Source: CAZOHN01 sp964579325 (GTDB lineage Bacteria; Pseudomonadota; Alphaproteobacteria; Rhodobacterales; Rhodobacteraceae). From it: a stretch of 27,908 nucleotides of DNA. This document shows, in pieces, positions 6,790-14,284 of this stretch; the first letter of the stretch is position 1; each line of letters starts with the position of its first letter. Made by a program: the position numbers and the translations under genes. The notes beneath the pieces are model-generated. The model was not told the DNA's origin. It made no database searches and saw nothing but the letters and a program-made list of their open reading frames with translations. The stretch is taken from the NCBI GenBank assembly GCA_964579325.1, contig CAZOHN010000025.1, positions 1-27,908 of the forward strand, given 5' to 3'.

Positions 6790-8085
6790 TCAGCGCGCCG
6801 CGCCGTCGAAGGCGAAGCGCCCTGCCCCTCGTGTCTGCCGCTGGTCCCACATCTGGCCCAGCGCGACGAGGTGGCGGCGCAGGAGCGGGCCGTGGCGGTT
6901 GAGCCAGGCTGGGATCGAGCCGAACTCGACGATCCGCGCCTTGCCGCCGGTGATCCGCACCACGGGCCAGTCGCCGACCAGCGCGTTGTCGATGCCGAAG
7001 ACCTCGGCGCCCCACCACGACGCCGGGCCGAAGGCGTGCATCACCTTGCCCGAGTGCTTCATGGCCGCAAGGACCGACGCGGTCGAGACCGTACCCGCGA
7101 ACTCGGCCGCGGTGCGCCAGATATCGAGGATCGCGGCGTATTCCCAGGACACGGCCGTCCATGTGCCGGGGAAGCGGGCCTGATATTCGCGCCAGAACTC
7201 ACCCGGGCGGTTGAAGAAGAACGCCTTTTCTGCAAGCGCGGGGTCATCGAAATCCGGGAACTGGAAGATCGCGCCTTCGAGAAACTCCGGCGAAGTGCGG
7301 CCGAAGAGGCGGGGATAGTCGTCGAGCGTGCAGGAGAGGATCTGCCCCTTGAAGCCGCGCGCGAAGGCGGCCTCGGTCAGCGCGTGGACCATCGGCGCCG
7401 TGCTGGTGCACCAGCACAGGATGTCGGGCGCGTCCGCCAGCATCGCCTCGACGATGGCTGCGGCCTCGCCGCCTTCGGGCGCGTAACGGACTTCGCGCAC
7501 CACTTCCATCCCCGCCGCCTCGCACGCGGCCCGGTAGGTGGCAAGGGAGGGCAGTCCCATGGAATCGGTCTGGCTGCACAGCGCGATCCGCCGTGCCTCG
7601 GGGCGGTTGCGGGCGAGCCAGTCGACACCGGTGACATTGTAGATCGGGTGAAGCTCGCTCGGCGCGATGAGGTAGGGCGTGTCGGGCGAGAGGTCCGAGG
7701 GCAGGAGCGTGGCGGTGAGTATCTTGCGATCGGTCAGGTAGTCGAGCGCCGGGGCCAGCGATTCGCCGCCAAGCGCCAGGAGCAGCTTGACCTCGCCGTC
7801 GCGCACGAGCTTGCGGACGCCTTCCAGTCCGCGCCGGGGGTCGTAGGCGCAGTCGAAGGGCACAAGCCGCACGTCGTGCCGCCGCCCGCCAAGCATGAGC
7901 CCCCCGCCCGAGTTCACGCTGTCGGCCCAGATCCGGCAGCCGTTCAGGCCCGGCAGGCCCCAGGACTGAACCGGACCGGTGAGGGGCGCGAGGAATCCGA
8001 TGCTGATCGTATCGCCCGCCGCGGAGGTCAGCCGCGGCAGCGCACCGCGAACGGCGAGTTTCTGGGCCAGGCTTGCTGAAGACAT
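6790..8085 (-). CDS. Paralogous HAAT-type binding protein without a recognisable export signal
   Basis: 431 residues, clearly homologous to the binding protein at 4391-5680 along the whole length: IGFLAPLTGPV at the start, LLPSDLSPDTP, ELHPIY(N/V)VTGVDWLA, SWEYAAILDIW, and HAFGPASWWGAEVFGI near the end. It has a C-terminal extension of about 15 residues. The N-terminus (MSSASLAQKLAVRGALPRL) has neither a twin-arginine motif nor a hydrophobic core, and no Shine-Dalgarno is visible before the ATG at 8085; the upstream open frame to 8265 adds no signal peptide and overlaps tmm. Two readings are possible: a cytoplasmic sensor, as AmiC is in the amidase operon, or an exported protein whose leader has decayed. 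It converges on gntR with a 4-base gap and diverges from tmm. Confidence 0.85.
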   Translation of the reverse strand: MSSASLAQKLAVRGALPRLTSAAGDTISIGFLAPLTGPVQSWGLPGLNGCRIWADSVNSGGGLMLGGRRHDVRLVPFDCAYDPRRGLEGVRKLVRDGEVKLLLALGGESLAPALDYLTDRKILTATLLPSDLSPDTPYLIAPSELHPIYNVTGVDWLARNRPEARRIALCSQTDSMGLPSLATYRAACEAAGMEVVREVRYAPEGGEAAAIVEAMLADAPDILCWCTSTAPMVHALTEAAFARGFKGQILSCTLDDYPRLFGRTSPEFLEGAIFQFPDFDDPALAEKAFFFNRPGEFWREYQARFPGTWTAVSWEYAAILDIWRTAAEFAGTVSTASVLAAMKHSGKVMHAFGPASWWGAEVFGIDNALVGDWPVVRITGGKARIVEFGSIPAWLNRHGPLLRRHLVALGQMWDQRQTRGAGRFAFDGAAR

Positions 8086-8246
8086 GGGCAGGACATTACC
8101 GTTGGGGATCAGGCACGGGGACAAGCTAGGCGTGAAATCACCCTCAGAAAAGAAATATTCTTGACAGGTGAGCAACCGGTTCGGCACGGTGGACCGGACC
8201 AAAAGCACCAATTCAACAAACTGGTTCCCCCGACAGGAGGCTCTCG
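8086..8246. promoter_or_regulatory. Divergent control region between the second binding-protein gene and tmm
   Basis: It contains the box with arms AAGAA (8150-8154) and TTCTT (8158-8162), flanked by CCTCA and GGTGA as at 5826-5857. A TTGACA -35-like hexamer (8161-8166) overlaps the box, but I see no good -10 at the expected distance. GGACCGGACCA (8191-8201) matches GGACCAGACCA at 5744-5754, and AACTGGTTCCCC (8219-8230) is the reverse complement of GGGGAACCAGTT at 5768-5779. The tmm ribosome-binding site GGAGG (8236-8240) follows. Confidence 0.55.
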
Positions 8247-9620
8247 ATGAAGAAACGTGTCGCAATCATCGGTGCGGGGCCCTCCGGCCTTGCCCAGCTC
8301 CGCGCCTTCCAGTCCGCGGCGCAGAAGGGGGCCGAGATCCCCGAGATCGTCTGCTTCGAGAAGCAGGACAACTGGGGCGGCCTGTGGAACTACACCTGGC
8401 GCACCGGGCTGGACGAGTACGGCGAGCCGGTGCACTGCTCGATGTACCGCTATCTCTGGTCGAACGGACCGAAGGAAGGCCTTGAATTCGCGGATTATTC
8501 CTTCGAGGAGCACTTCGGCAAGCAGATCGCCTCCTACCCGCCGCGCGCGGTGCTGTTCGACTATATCGAGGGCCGGGTGAAGAAGGCCGGCGTGCGGGAC
8601 TGGATCCGGTTCTCGACGACCGTGCGCTTCGTCACCTACGATCCGAAGACCGAGATGTTCACCGTCACGGTCCATGACCTGAAGAACGACCGGATGTATG
8701 CGGAGGAGTTCGACCACGTGATCGTGGCCTCGGGCCACTTCTCGACCCCCAACGTCCCCTACTACCCCGGCTTCGACACCTTCAACGGCCGCGTCCTGCA
8801 TGCCCACGACTTCCGCGACGCGCGCGAATTCGCGGGCAAGGACATCCTGATCCTCGGGACCTCCTACTCGGCCGAGGACATCGGATCGCAGTGCTGGAAG
8901 TACGGCTGCAAGTCGGTGACGGTGGCGCACCGCACCGCGCCGATGGGCTTCAAGTGGCCGTCGAACTGGAAGGAAGTGCCGGCGCTGGTGAAGGTCGAGG
9001 GCCGGACCGCGACTTTCAAGGACGGCACCACCGCCGACTTCGACGCGATCATCCTGTGCACGGGTTACAAGCACCACTTCCCGTTCCTGCCCGACGACCT
9101 GCGGCTCAAGACCGCGAACCGGCTGGCGACAGCGGACCTCTACAAGGGCGTGGCCTGGGTGCATAACCCCCGCCTCTTCTACCTCGGCATGCAGGACCAG
9201 TGGTTCACCTTCAACATGTTCGACGCGCAAGCCTGGTGGGTGCGCGATGCGATCATGGGGCGGATCGCAATTCCGGCGGACAAGTCCGTTCTCGTGAAGG
9301 ACGTCGAGGACCGGGTCGCGGGCGAAGACGCCGGGGCGGATGCGCACGACGCGATCCACTACCAGGGCGACTACGTGAAGGAACTGATCGCCGAGACCGA
9401 CTATCCGTCGTTCGACGTGGACGGCGCCTGCGAGGCGTTCTTCGAGTGGAAGGACCACAAGAAGGCCGACATCATGGGCTTCCGCAACAACGCCTACAAG
9501 TCGGTCATCACCGGGACGATGGCGCCGATCCACCACACGCCGTGGAAGGATGCGCTGGACGACTCGCTCGAGTCCTATCTCCAGATCGGCGCGCACACAC
9601 CGAAGGCCGCCAACGCCTGA
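8247..9620 (+). CDS. tmm: Trimethylamine monooxygenase (flavin-containing monooxygenase)
   Basis: Cytoplasmic FAD- and NADPH-dependent enzyme that N-oxygenates trimethylamine to trimethylamine N-oxide. The 457-residue length matches bacterial Tmm. The FAD dinucleotide fold GAGPSG is at 9-14, the flavin-monooxygenase fingerprint F-x-G-x3-H-x3-F at 179-189, and the NADPH fold GTSYSAED at 204-211, with the Tyr207 seen in characterised Tmm enzymes. DNWGGLWNYTWRTG (41-54) and FKWPSNWKEVP are further Tmm-like blocks. The start has GGAGG 6 bases upstream. TMAO is normally next demethylated by Tdm, which is not in this window. The neighbouring importer and fhs fit a methylated-amine pathway feeding THF-bound C1 units. 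Family identity is strong; activity on other amines or sulfides is possible. Confidence 0.92.
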   Translation: MKKRVAIIGAGPSGLAQLRAFQSAAQKGAEIPEIVCFEKQDNWGGLWNYTWRTGLDEYGEPVHCSMYRYLWSNGPKEGLEFADYSFEEHFGKQIASYPPRAVLFDYIEGRVKKAGVRDWIRFSTTVRFVTYDPKTEMFTVTVHDLKNDRMYAEEFDHVIVASGHFSTPNVPYYPGFDTFNGRVLHAHDFRDAREFAGKDILILGTSYSAEDIGSQCWKYGCKSVTVAHRTAPMGFKWPSNWKEVPALVKVEGRTATFKDGTTADFDAIILCTGYKHHFPFLPDDLRLKTANRLATADLYKGVAWVHNPRLFYLGMQDQWFTFNMFDAQAWWVRDAIMGRIAIPADKSVLVKDVEDRVAGEDAGADAHDAIHYQGDYVKELIAETDYPSFDVDGACEAFFEWKDHKKADIMGFRNNAYKSVITGTMAPIHHTPWKDALDDSLESYLQIGAHTPKAANA

Positions 9621-9631
9621 ACCGGACACCG

Positions 9632-9657
9632 GGGCGGTGCCGCAACCGGCGCCGCCC
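9632..9657. terminator. Hairpin between convergent tmm and the regulatory operon
   Basis: GGGCGGTGCCG (9632-9642) and CGGCGCCGCCC (9647-9657) form an 11-bp stem with one T-G pair and a CAAC loop. It sits in the 40-base gap between two convergent genes, so it could stop transcription in both directions. It lacks a T-tract, as is frequent in GC-rich genomes. Confidence 0.65.
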
Positions 9658-9660
9658 GCC

Positions 9661-10017
9661 TCAGAAGCAGAGCACCTCTGCCTCCGCCTGCGCGCGGCGG
9701 AGCGTCGCGACGGCGTTCGAGGCAAGCTGCGTATTGCGGAACAGCCCCGCGCGTTCCCCCTCCATCAGGCGCAGGGACAGCACGGCCTCGGCGCTGACGT
9801 AGTCATCGTAGGACAGGACGGAGGCGATCACGTCGATCGAGCAGGAGCAGCGTTCGAGCGCCTCGCGGGTCTGGCCGTTCACCGCCATGCAGCCGAATAC
9901 GTATTCCGCCCGGACCGAGGTCGGATAGTCGTTGGCGACCGGACCCTGGAGCGGGGCCTGTGCCGCGGCGGAGCCTGCGATGAGGACCAGGGCGGGCAGC
10001 GGCAGGCGGCGGATCAT
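9661..10017 (-). CDS. Small secreted cysteine-containing protein, last gene of the regulatory operon
   Basis: 118 residues with a Sec signal peptide (hydrophobic 5-18, cleavage after AAAQ at about 20). The mature part has Cys43, Cys57, Cys59 (in RCSCSID) and Cys117, enough for disulfides or metal binding in the periplasm, followed by a helical C-terminal half. It overlaps the preceding gene in ATGA. From memory, proteins with a CSCSID-like motif accompany methanol-oxidation clusters, but I cannot name a function. Co-expression with a membrane kinase and response regulator suggests a role in periplasmic sensing or in the quinoprotein pathway. Confidence 0.75.
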   Translation of the reverse strand: MIRRLPLPALVLIAGSAAAQAPLQGPVANDYPTSVRAEYVFGCMAVNGQTREALERCSCSIDVIASVLSYDDYVSAEAVLSLRLMEGERAGLFRNTQLASNAVATLRRAQAEAEVLCF

Positions 10018-10661
10018 GGCGCGCTTTCCTCGGGCATGTAGGTCACCTTCTCGACATAGGCGCTCTCCCCGCCTCCGGTATCGGCCGAAAGGCTGACGAA
10101 GCGCCCCGGCACCCGGTCGGAGAGCGTGAATCGCAACGTGAGGCCTGCGAAATCGCCGAGTTGCGCGGCGTGGGGATCGGCCTCGAAGGGCCGGAACACC
10201 GCCTCGCGGATGCCGTCGCCCGTATCGGCGACCTCGCCGTGAAGTTGCAGGGCCTCGCGGATGCGAGTGCGGATATAGTGGGGGTTGCCACCGGTTTCGG
10301 CGGCGACGTTGCGGACGGTCGATTCAAGGAAGACGATCAGGACAGGATTGCCGCCGCTGGCGGGGAAGCTGCCCACGGTGCGGGTCGTGCTGCCTTCGTC
10401 GAGATTCATCCGCAGCACCGGGCCGTCCCAGCGCTTCGACGGGTCCTCGGCCTCGGCCGTCAGGATCACCCGGCCATCGTCGACCAGACGCACCTTCTGG
10501 GGGTCGGCCCCACCCACGTCACGGCGGTAGGCCACCACCGCGCCTTCGGAGAGGCCGGTGAAGAGCCGCTCCACGAACACCGCGTCGCCCGCCGCCCCGG
10601 CCTGCGCGGGAGCGGCGAGGTACAGGGCCGTGGCGAGGGCGGCGAGGGAAAGACGCATCAT
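10014..10661 (-). CDS. Secreted protein of unknown function coupled to a response-regulator gene
   Basis: 215 residues with a clear signal peptide (hydrophobic 4-17, cleavage around AQAGA at 19-23). The mature protein is predicted mostly beta with a polar surface, has no Cys and no motif I recognise. The ATG at 10661 overlaps the response-regulator stop (ATGATGA); a second Met follows immediately. It also overlaps the downstream small secreted gene by 4 bases. Two secreted proteins behind a kinase/regulator pair suggest periplasmic accessories of the sensor, or members of the periplasmic oxidation pathway controlled by it. Confidence 0.75.
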   Translation of the reverse strand: MMRLSLAALATALYLAAPAQAGAAGDAVFVERLFTGLSEGAVVAYRRDVGGADPQKVRLVDDGRVILTAEAEDPSKRWDGPVLRMNLDEGSTTRTVGSFPASGGNPVLIVFLESTVRNVAAETGGNPHYIRTRIREALQLHGEVADTGDGIREAVFRPFEADPHAAQLGDFAGLTLRFTLSDRVPGRFVSLSADTGGGESAYVEKVTYMPEESAP

Positions 10662-11359
10662 GTGAGGGGCTCCAGGACAAAACCGCGGCCGCGGAGGGTG
10701 CGAAGGGAAACGCCGAAATCCTCGATCGGCGCCAGCTTGCGGCGAAGATAGCCGATGTAGACATCGACGACGTTGTCGGTGGTTACGCCCTGTCCGGACC
10801 ACAGGCCCTCAAGCAGCGCGCGGCGCGGGACGATCTGGCCCGCTTGGGACAGGAGTTGCTGAAGGAGTGCGCCTTCGCGTTCGGTGAGCTCGACCGAGCG
10901 GGTGGCGCAGACGGCCAGACGTCGCTCGGGCAGCCAGGTCAGGCCGCCGCAGCGCAGGGGTGCGGGCGCCCCGACGACATCGGACTTGCGGCGCATGAGT
11001 TGGACGCGGAGCCGGGCGACCAGTTCGGCCATCTCGAAGGGCTTCACCACGTAGTCGTCTGCTCCGGCGGCCAGGCCCTCGGCGCGCTCGCTGACCCGGG
11101 CCAGTGCGCTGAGCATGACGACCGGCACATCGAGCCCCCGCCCGCGCACCGCACGCACGAGGTCGCCGCCGGCGTCGGAGGAGCTGTCGCCCCCCAGCAT
11201 CCGGTCGACAACAGCGGCGTCGAAACGCTCGCCGGTGAGGCGGGTCAGCGCGGCGGAGGGCTCGACCTCGGCCACCGGCTCGAAGCCTTCGGCACGCAGG
11301 CCCCGGCAGACGACCGAGGCGATGTCGTCGTCGTCCTCAACGACCAGGATGCGCGGCAT
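10658..11359 (-). CDS. OmpR/PhoB-family response regulator
   Basis: DNA-binding response regulator of 233 residues. Receiver domain at 1-118 with acidic pocket E8-D9-D10, phospho-acceptor Asp52 in VVDRML, Ser84 and Lys106 (VKPF). A winged helix follows at about 130-230 (LTEREGALLQQLLS, TTDNVVDVYIGYLRRKL, VSLRTLRGRGFVLE). Its start lies inside the 3' end of the upstream kinase gene (23-base overlap), so the pair is coupled and probably cognate. Position in this C1 cluster suggests control of methanol/formaldehyde genes, in the manner of MxbM or the Afd/Rfd regulators; that assignment is inferred. Confidence 0.92.
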   Translation of the reverse strand: MPRILVVEDDDDIASVVCRGLRAEGFEPVAEVEPSAALTRLTGERFDAAVVDRMLGGDSSSDAGGDLVRAVRGRGLDVPVVMLSALARVSERAEGLAAGADDYVVKPFEMAELVARLRVQLMRRKSDVVGAPAPLRCGGLTWLPERRLAVCATRSVELTEREGALLQQLLSQAGQIVPRRALLEGLWSGQGVTTDNVVDVYIGYLRRKLAPIEDFGVSLRTLRGRGFVLEPLT

Positions 11360-12944
11360 CGGCCCCCTCTTCCCTTCGATGTGGCACGGGATGCCCGGCG
11401 ACGGCGCTGTCGGGCAGGGTCACGCGCACGGCAAGCCCCCGACCGTTCGCCACCGGGCTGCGCAATTCGAGCCGACCGCCGTGCGCCTCGGCGACCCACC
11501 GCGCCAGTGTCAGCCCGATGCCGAAGCCGCCGCCCGCCCGGTGCGTGGCCGGATCCTCCGGCCTGGCCTGCCCGAACCGGGCGAGAACGCGTGCGTGGTC
11601 GTCCTCGGGCAGGCCCGGCCCGTCGTCGGTGACTTCGAGGAATGTGCCGTTGCTCCCGACGCCGGTGGTAAGGCGCACCGCGACCCCCGGCCCGCCGTGC
11701 TTCAGTGCGTTGCCGATCAGGCCGCCGGCGATCTGGCGCAGCCAGTCGGGGTCGCCGGTAACGACCGCCTCGCCGGCATCCGCGAAGTCGATCCGGGCTC
11801 CGGCCTTGCGCACGAGGGGGGCGAGGTCGTCGGCTGCGAGACGGGCCACGGCGGCAAGATCGACCGGCCGCCGGTCGAGGCCGAGCTGGCCACTTTCGGA
11901 CCGCGCGATGCGCAGCAGATCATCCACGCGGCGGTTGAGCCGAAGCGCGCGGGTGCGGATCGTGGCCAGCGCCTCGCGCAGTGCGGGGTCCTCGGTGGCA
12001 CCGGAAGCGAGTTCCGCCTCGGCGAGGATCACCGTCAGCGGCGAGCGGAGTTCGTGGCCCACATCGGCGAAGAAGCGGCGGCGGTCGGTGTCCGCGCGTT
12101 CGAGACGGGCGTTCGCCTCGCGCAATGCGGCGGTGCGCTCGTCCACGATGGCCTCGAGCCGCGCCCGGTCGCGGGCCACGGCATCGCGCCGCCGCGCCAG
12201 CCGCGCGGTTGCCTGGTTGATGCGGGCGAAGAGAACGGCCAGTTCGTCGCGCGCGCCCAGCGGCAACCTTGCGGCACCTGTGTCGGTGGCCCCTCCGGCA
12301 AGGCGGGCGGCAAGCGAGAGCCGGGCCAGCAGCGGGCGGATCAACAGGAAATAGACCGCAAGGACCGCGAGCGGCGCGGCGAGACCGATGCCGAGGGCAA
12401 GGCCCGAGAGCCGCCGTGACAGCGCCGCCAGCTCCATCAGGGCGGCGTCGCGACGACGGCGGTTCATCTCGAGCTGCTCGGCGGCGAGCGGGGCGAAGCC
12501 CGACGAGAAGCTGTTGACCGCGGCCTCACGCGCGTCTGCCCCCTCCGGCCCCGGGTCGCGCCCGAGGCTGGACTCGAGTTGTCCGTAGAGGCTCTTCATC
12601 CGGGCCAGGACAAGGCCCTGGGTGGCCCGGCGGGTCTGCTCCTCGGTCCCGCTTGCCGCCCTGACATCCTCGGCGATCAAGGCGTCGAGCGCATCGAATG
12701 CCTGAAGCGCGCCCGCCGCCGCCCGGGACCGCTGGGCCTCCGGCGCGAGGATCACGTCGGAGATGCGCGCGGTAAGAAGCCCGATGCTGCTGATCCGCCG
12801 CTCGGCCGCCGCGGCATTAGCCTGAAGCGCCAGCACCCGGTTCTGGCCATGGACGGCGAGGCCCGCCCCGACCATCGCCAGCACCCCGAGAATCGCGGCC
12901 CCGGCGACCAGACGTGCGCGCAGGCCGGGCCGCGCGAGCCTCAC
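11337..12944 (-). CDS. Membrane-bound sensor histidine kinase
   Basis: 535 residues. TM1 at about 12-33, a periplasmic helical sensor of about 145 residues, TM2 at about 180-203, then HAMP (about 204-255). The DHp domain has the H-box VGHELRSPL (His297), and the catalytic domain shows N412 in GNALKHG, DDGPGLP (about 440-446) and GFGIGL (about 473-478). The start is a GTG at 12944 overlapping the upstream stop in GTGA. The frame is open for another 300 bases upstream, but that part overlaps the preceding kinase and has no similarity. It most likely phosphorylates the OmpR-type regulator encoded next. The periplasmic domain is well placed to sense substrate or the state of the quinoprotein system. 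Confidence 0.9.
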   Translation of the reverse strand: MRLARPGLRARLVAGAAILGVLAMVGAGLAVHGQNRVLALQANAAAAERRISSIGLLTARISDVILAPEAQRSRAAAGALQAFDALDALIAEDVRAASGTEEQTRRATQGLVLARMKSLYGQLESSLGRDPGPEGADAREAAVNSFSSGFAPLAAEQLEMNRRRRDAALMELAALSRRLSGLALGIGLAAPLAVLAVYFLLIRPLLARLSLAARLAGGATDTGAARLPLGARDELAVLFARINQATARLARRRDAVARDRARLEAIVDERTAALREANARLERADTDRRRFFADVGHELRSPLTVILAEAELASGATEDPALREALATIRTRALRLNRRVDDLLRIARSESGQLGLDRRPVDLAAVARLAADDLAPLVRKAGARIDFADAGEAVVTGDPDWLRQIAGGLIGNALKHGGPGVAVRLTTGVGSNGTFLEVTDDGPGLPEDDHARVLARFGQARPEDPATHRAGGGFGIGLTLARWVAEAHGGRLELRSPVANGRGLAVRVTLPDSAVAGHPVPHRREEGADAAHPGR

Positions 12945-14284
12945 GGCTGGGCCTCCGTCAGCCGCAAGAGGACGCGCTTGAGCTCGCTGCGCGAGAGCGG
13001 CTTCTCCTTGACCTTGACCCCGATCCGCGCCGCCGCGCGCGCGGTCTTGGCGTCGCGGTTGGCGGTCACGATGACCGCCGGCACCTTCGCGCCGAATTCC
13101 CGCCGGACGGCGCGGATCGCTGCAAGGCCGGTGTCGCCTGCGGCCAGGTGGTAGTCGGCCACGATCACATCCACCGGCTCGGTGCGGCCGCGCATGACCT
13201 CGCAGGCCTGCTCGGTGCCTTCCGCGAGGTGGGTCCGCATCCCCCATGTGTCGCGCAGGATGCGGTCGTAGGCATCACGCACGCCGGGATCGTTCTCGAT
13301 GATGAGGGCCGCGCGACCACGCAGCGCGTCATCCTCGCGCTGCTCGCGCACCATCGGCGCGCGCAGCGGGCAGACCGCGCCCACCATCGGCAGCCCGACC
13401 CGGAACACGCTGCCGCACCCGGGTTCGCTGTCGAGTTCCACCGGGTGGCCGAGCTTTGCGCAGGCACGCTGGACGATCGAGAGCCCCAGCCCCATGCCGG
13501 GCGCCCGTCCTTCTTGACCGTTGCGGTTGAATTCCTCGAAGATCCGGGCCTGATCCTCCTCGCGGATGCCGATGCCGGTGTCGTGGACCTCGATCCAGGC
13601 CATTTCGCCGCGCCGCCGTGCGCCCACGAGGACCCGTCCGGCTTCGGTGTACTTGATCGAGTTCGAGACGAGGTTCTGGACGATCCTGCGCAGAAAGGTC
13701 GGGTCGCTGTCTACCGCGAGGGACGTAGGCATGAAGCGAAGCCGCAGTCCGCGCGCCGCGGCCTGGTGCTGGAACTCGTCGCCCAGCTGGACGAACAACT
13801 TTTCCAACGGCACGACGCGGCGATTGAACTCGATCCGCTGGGAGTCGAGCCGGGCTATGTCGAGAACCGCGTGCATCAGTTCCTCGACCGACTCGAATGC
13901 CGTGGCAAGCCGCTTGACGAGATCGCCCTGGCTGTCGTCGAGCCGGGTGTCGCCAAGGAGCGCGAGGAGCAGCTTGGCCGCGCCGAGCGGCTGCAGGAGG
14001 TCGTGGCTGGCGGCGCGCAGGAACCGGGTCTTTGAGCGGTTGGCCTCCTCGGCGGAGGCGCGGGCGGCGGCCAGTTCGTGGTTCTTCTGGCTGAGGTCGG
14101 CGAGCGCACGTTCGAGGTCGCGGGTACGCACCCGCACTTCCTTCTCCAGCGCCATTGCCGCCTGGAACATCGAGTAGGACGACCCCCGCAGCCCCTCGGC
14201 ACGCTCGATCCGGTCGAGCAGCACCGCATTGATGCGCTGCAGCTTGTCGATCTGGCGGTCCGGGCTGTCGTCAAGACGCAGCAT
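12941..14284 (-). CDS. Soluble hybrid histidine kinase with C-terminal receiver domain
   Basis: 447 residues, no membrane segment. A coiled-coil N-terminus (about 10-85) leads to the H-box RAASHDLLQPLG (His94), a kinase domain with N-box NLVSNSIKYTE, DTGIGI (235-240) and GMGLGLS (263-269), and a receiver domain from about 326 with D332, phospho-acceptor Asp377 in VADYHL, Thr407 and Lys428. The ATG shares a base with the FIST-gene stop (TGATG). The architecture resembles FlhS-type kinases linked to formaldehyde/methanol oxidation in Paracoccus. Having no sensor domain of its own beyond the coiled coil, it probably reads the FIST protein encoded immediately upstream and passes phosphate to the LuxR-type regulator of the same operon. 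Confidence 0.9.
   Translation of the reverse strand: MLRLDDSPDRQIDKLQRINAVLLDRIERAEGLRGSSYSMFQAAMALEKEVRVRTRDLERALADLSQKNHELAAARASAEEANRSKTRFLRAASHDLLQPLGAAKLLLALLGDTRLDDSQGDLVKRLATAFESVEELMHAVLDIARLDSQRIEFNRRVVPLEKLFVQLGDEFQHQAAARGLRLRFMPTSLAVDSDPTFLRRIVQNLVSNSIKYTEAGRVLVGARRRGEMAWIEVHDTGIGIREEDQARIFEEFNRNGQEGRAPGMGLGLSIVQRACAKLGHPVELDSEPGCGSVFRVGLPMVGAVCPLRAPMVREQREDDALRGRAALIIENDPGVRDAYDRILRDTWGMRTHLAEGTEQACEVMRGRTEPVDVIVADYHLAAGDTGLAAIRAVRREFGAKVPAVIVTANRDAKTARAAARIGVKVKEKPLSRSELKRVLLRLTEAQP

Noticed and set aside
8109..9725. Long minus-strand open frame opposite tmm
   Set aside because: Antisense to a complete flavin monooxygenase; the translation has no recognisable features and lacks a ribosome-binding site.
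12945..13247. N-terminal extension of the membrane histidine kinase reading through the hybrid kinase gene
   Set aside because: The extension is the antisense-free shifted frame of the receiver domain with no similarity; GTG 12944 with a GTGA overlap gives a normal kinase with TM1 near the start.
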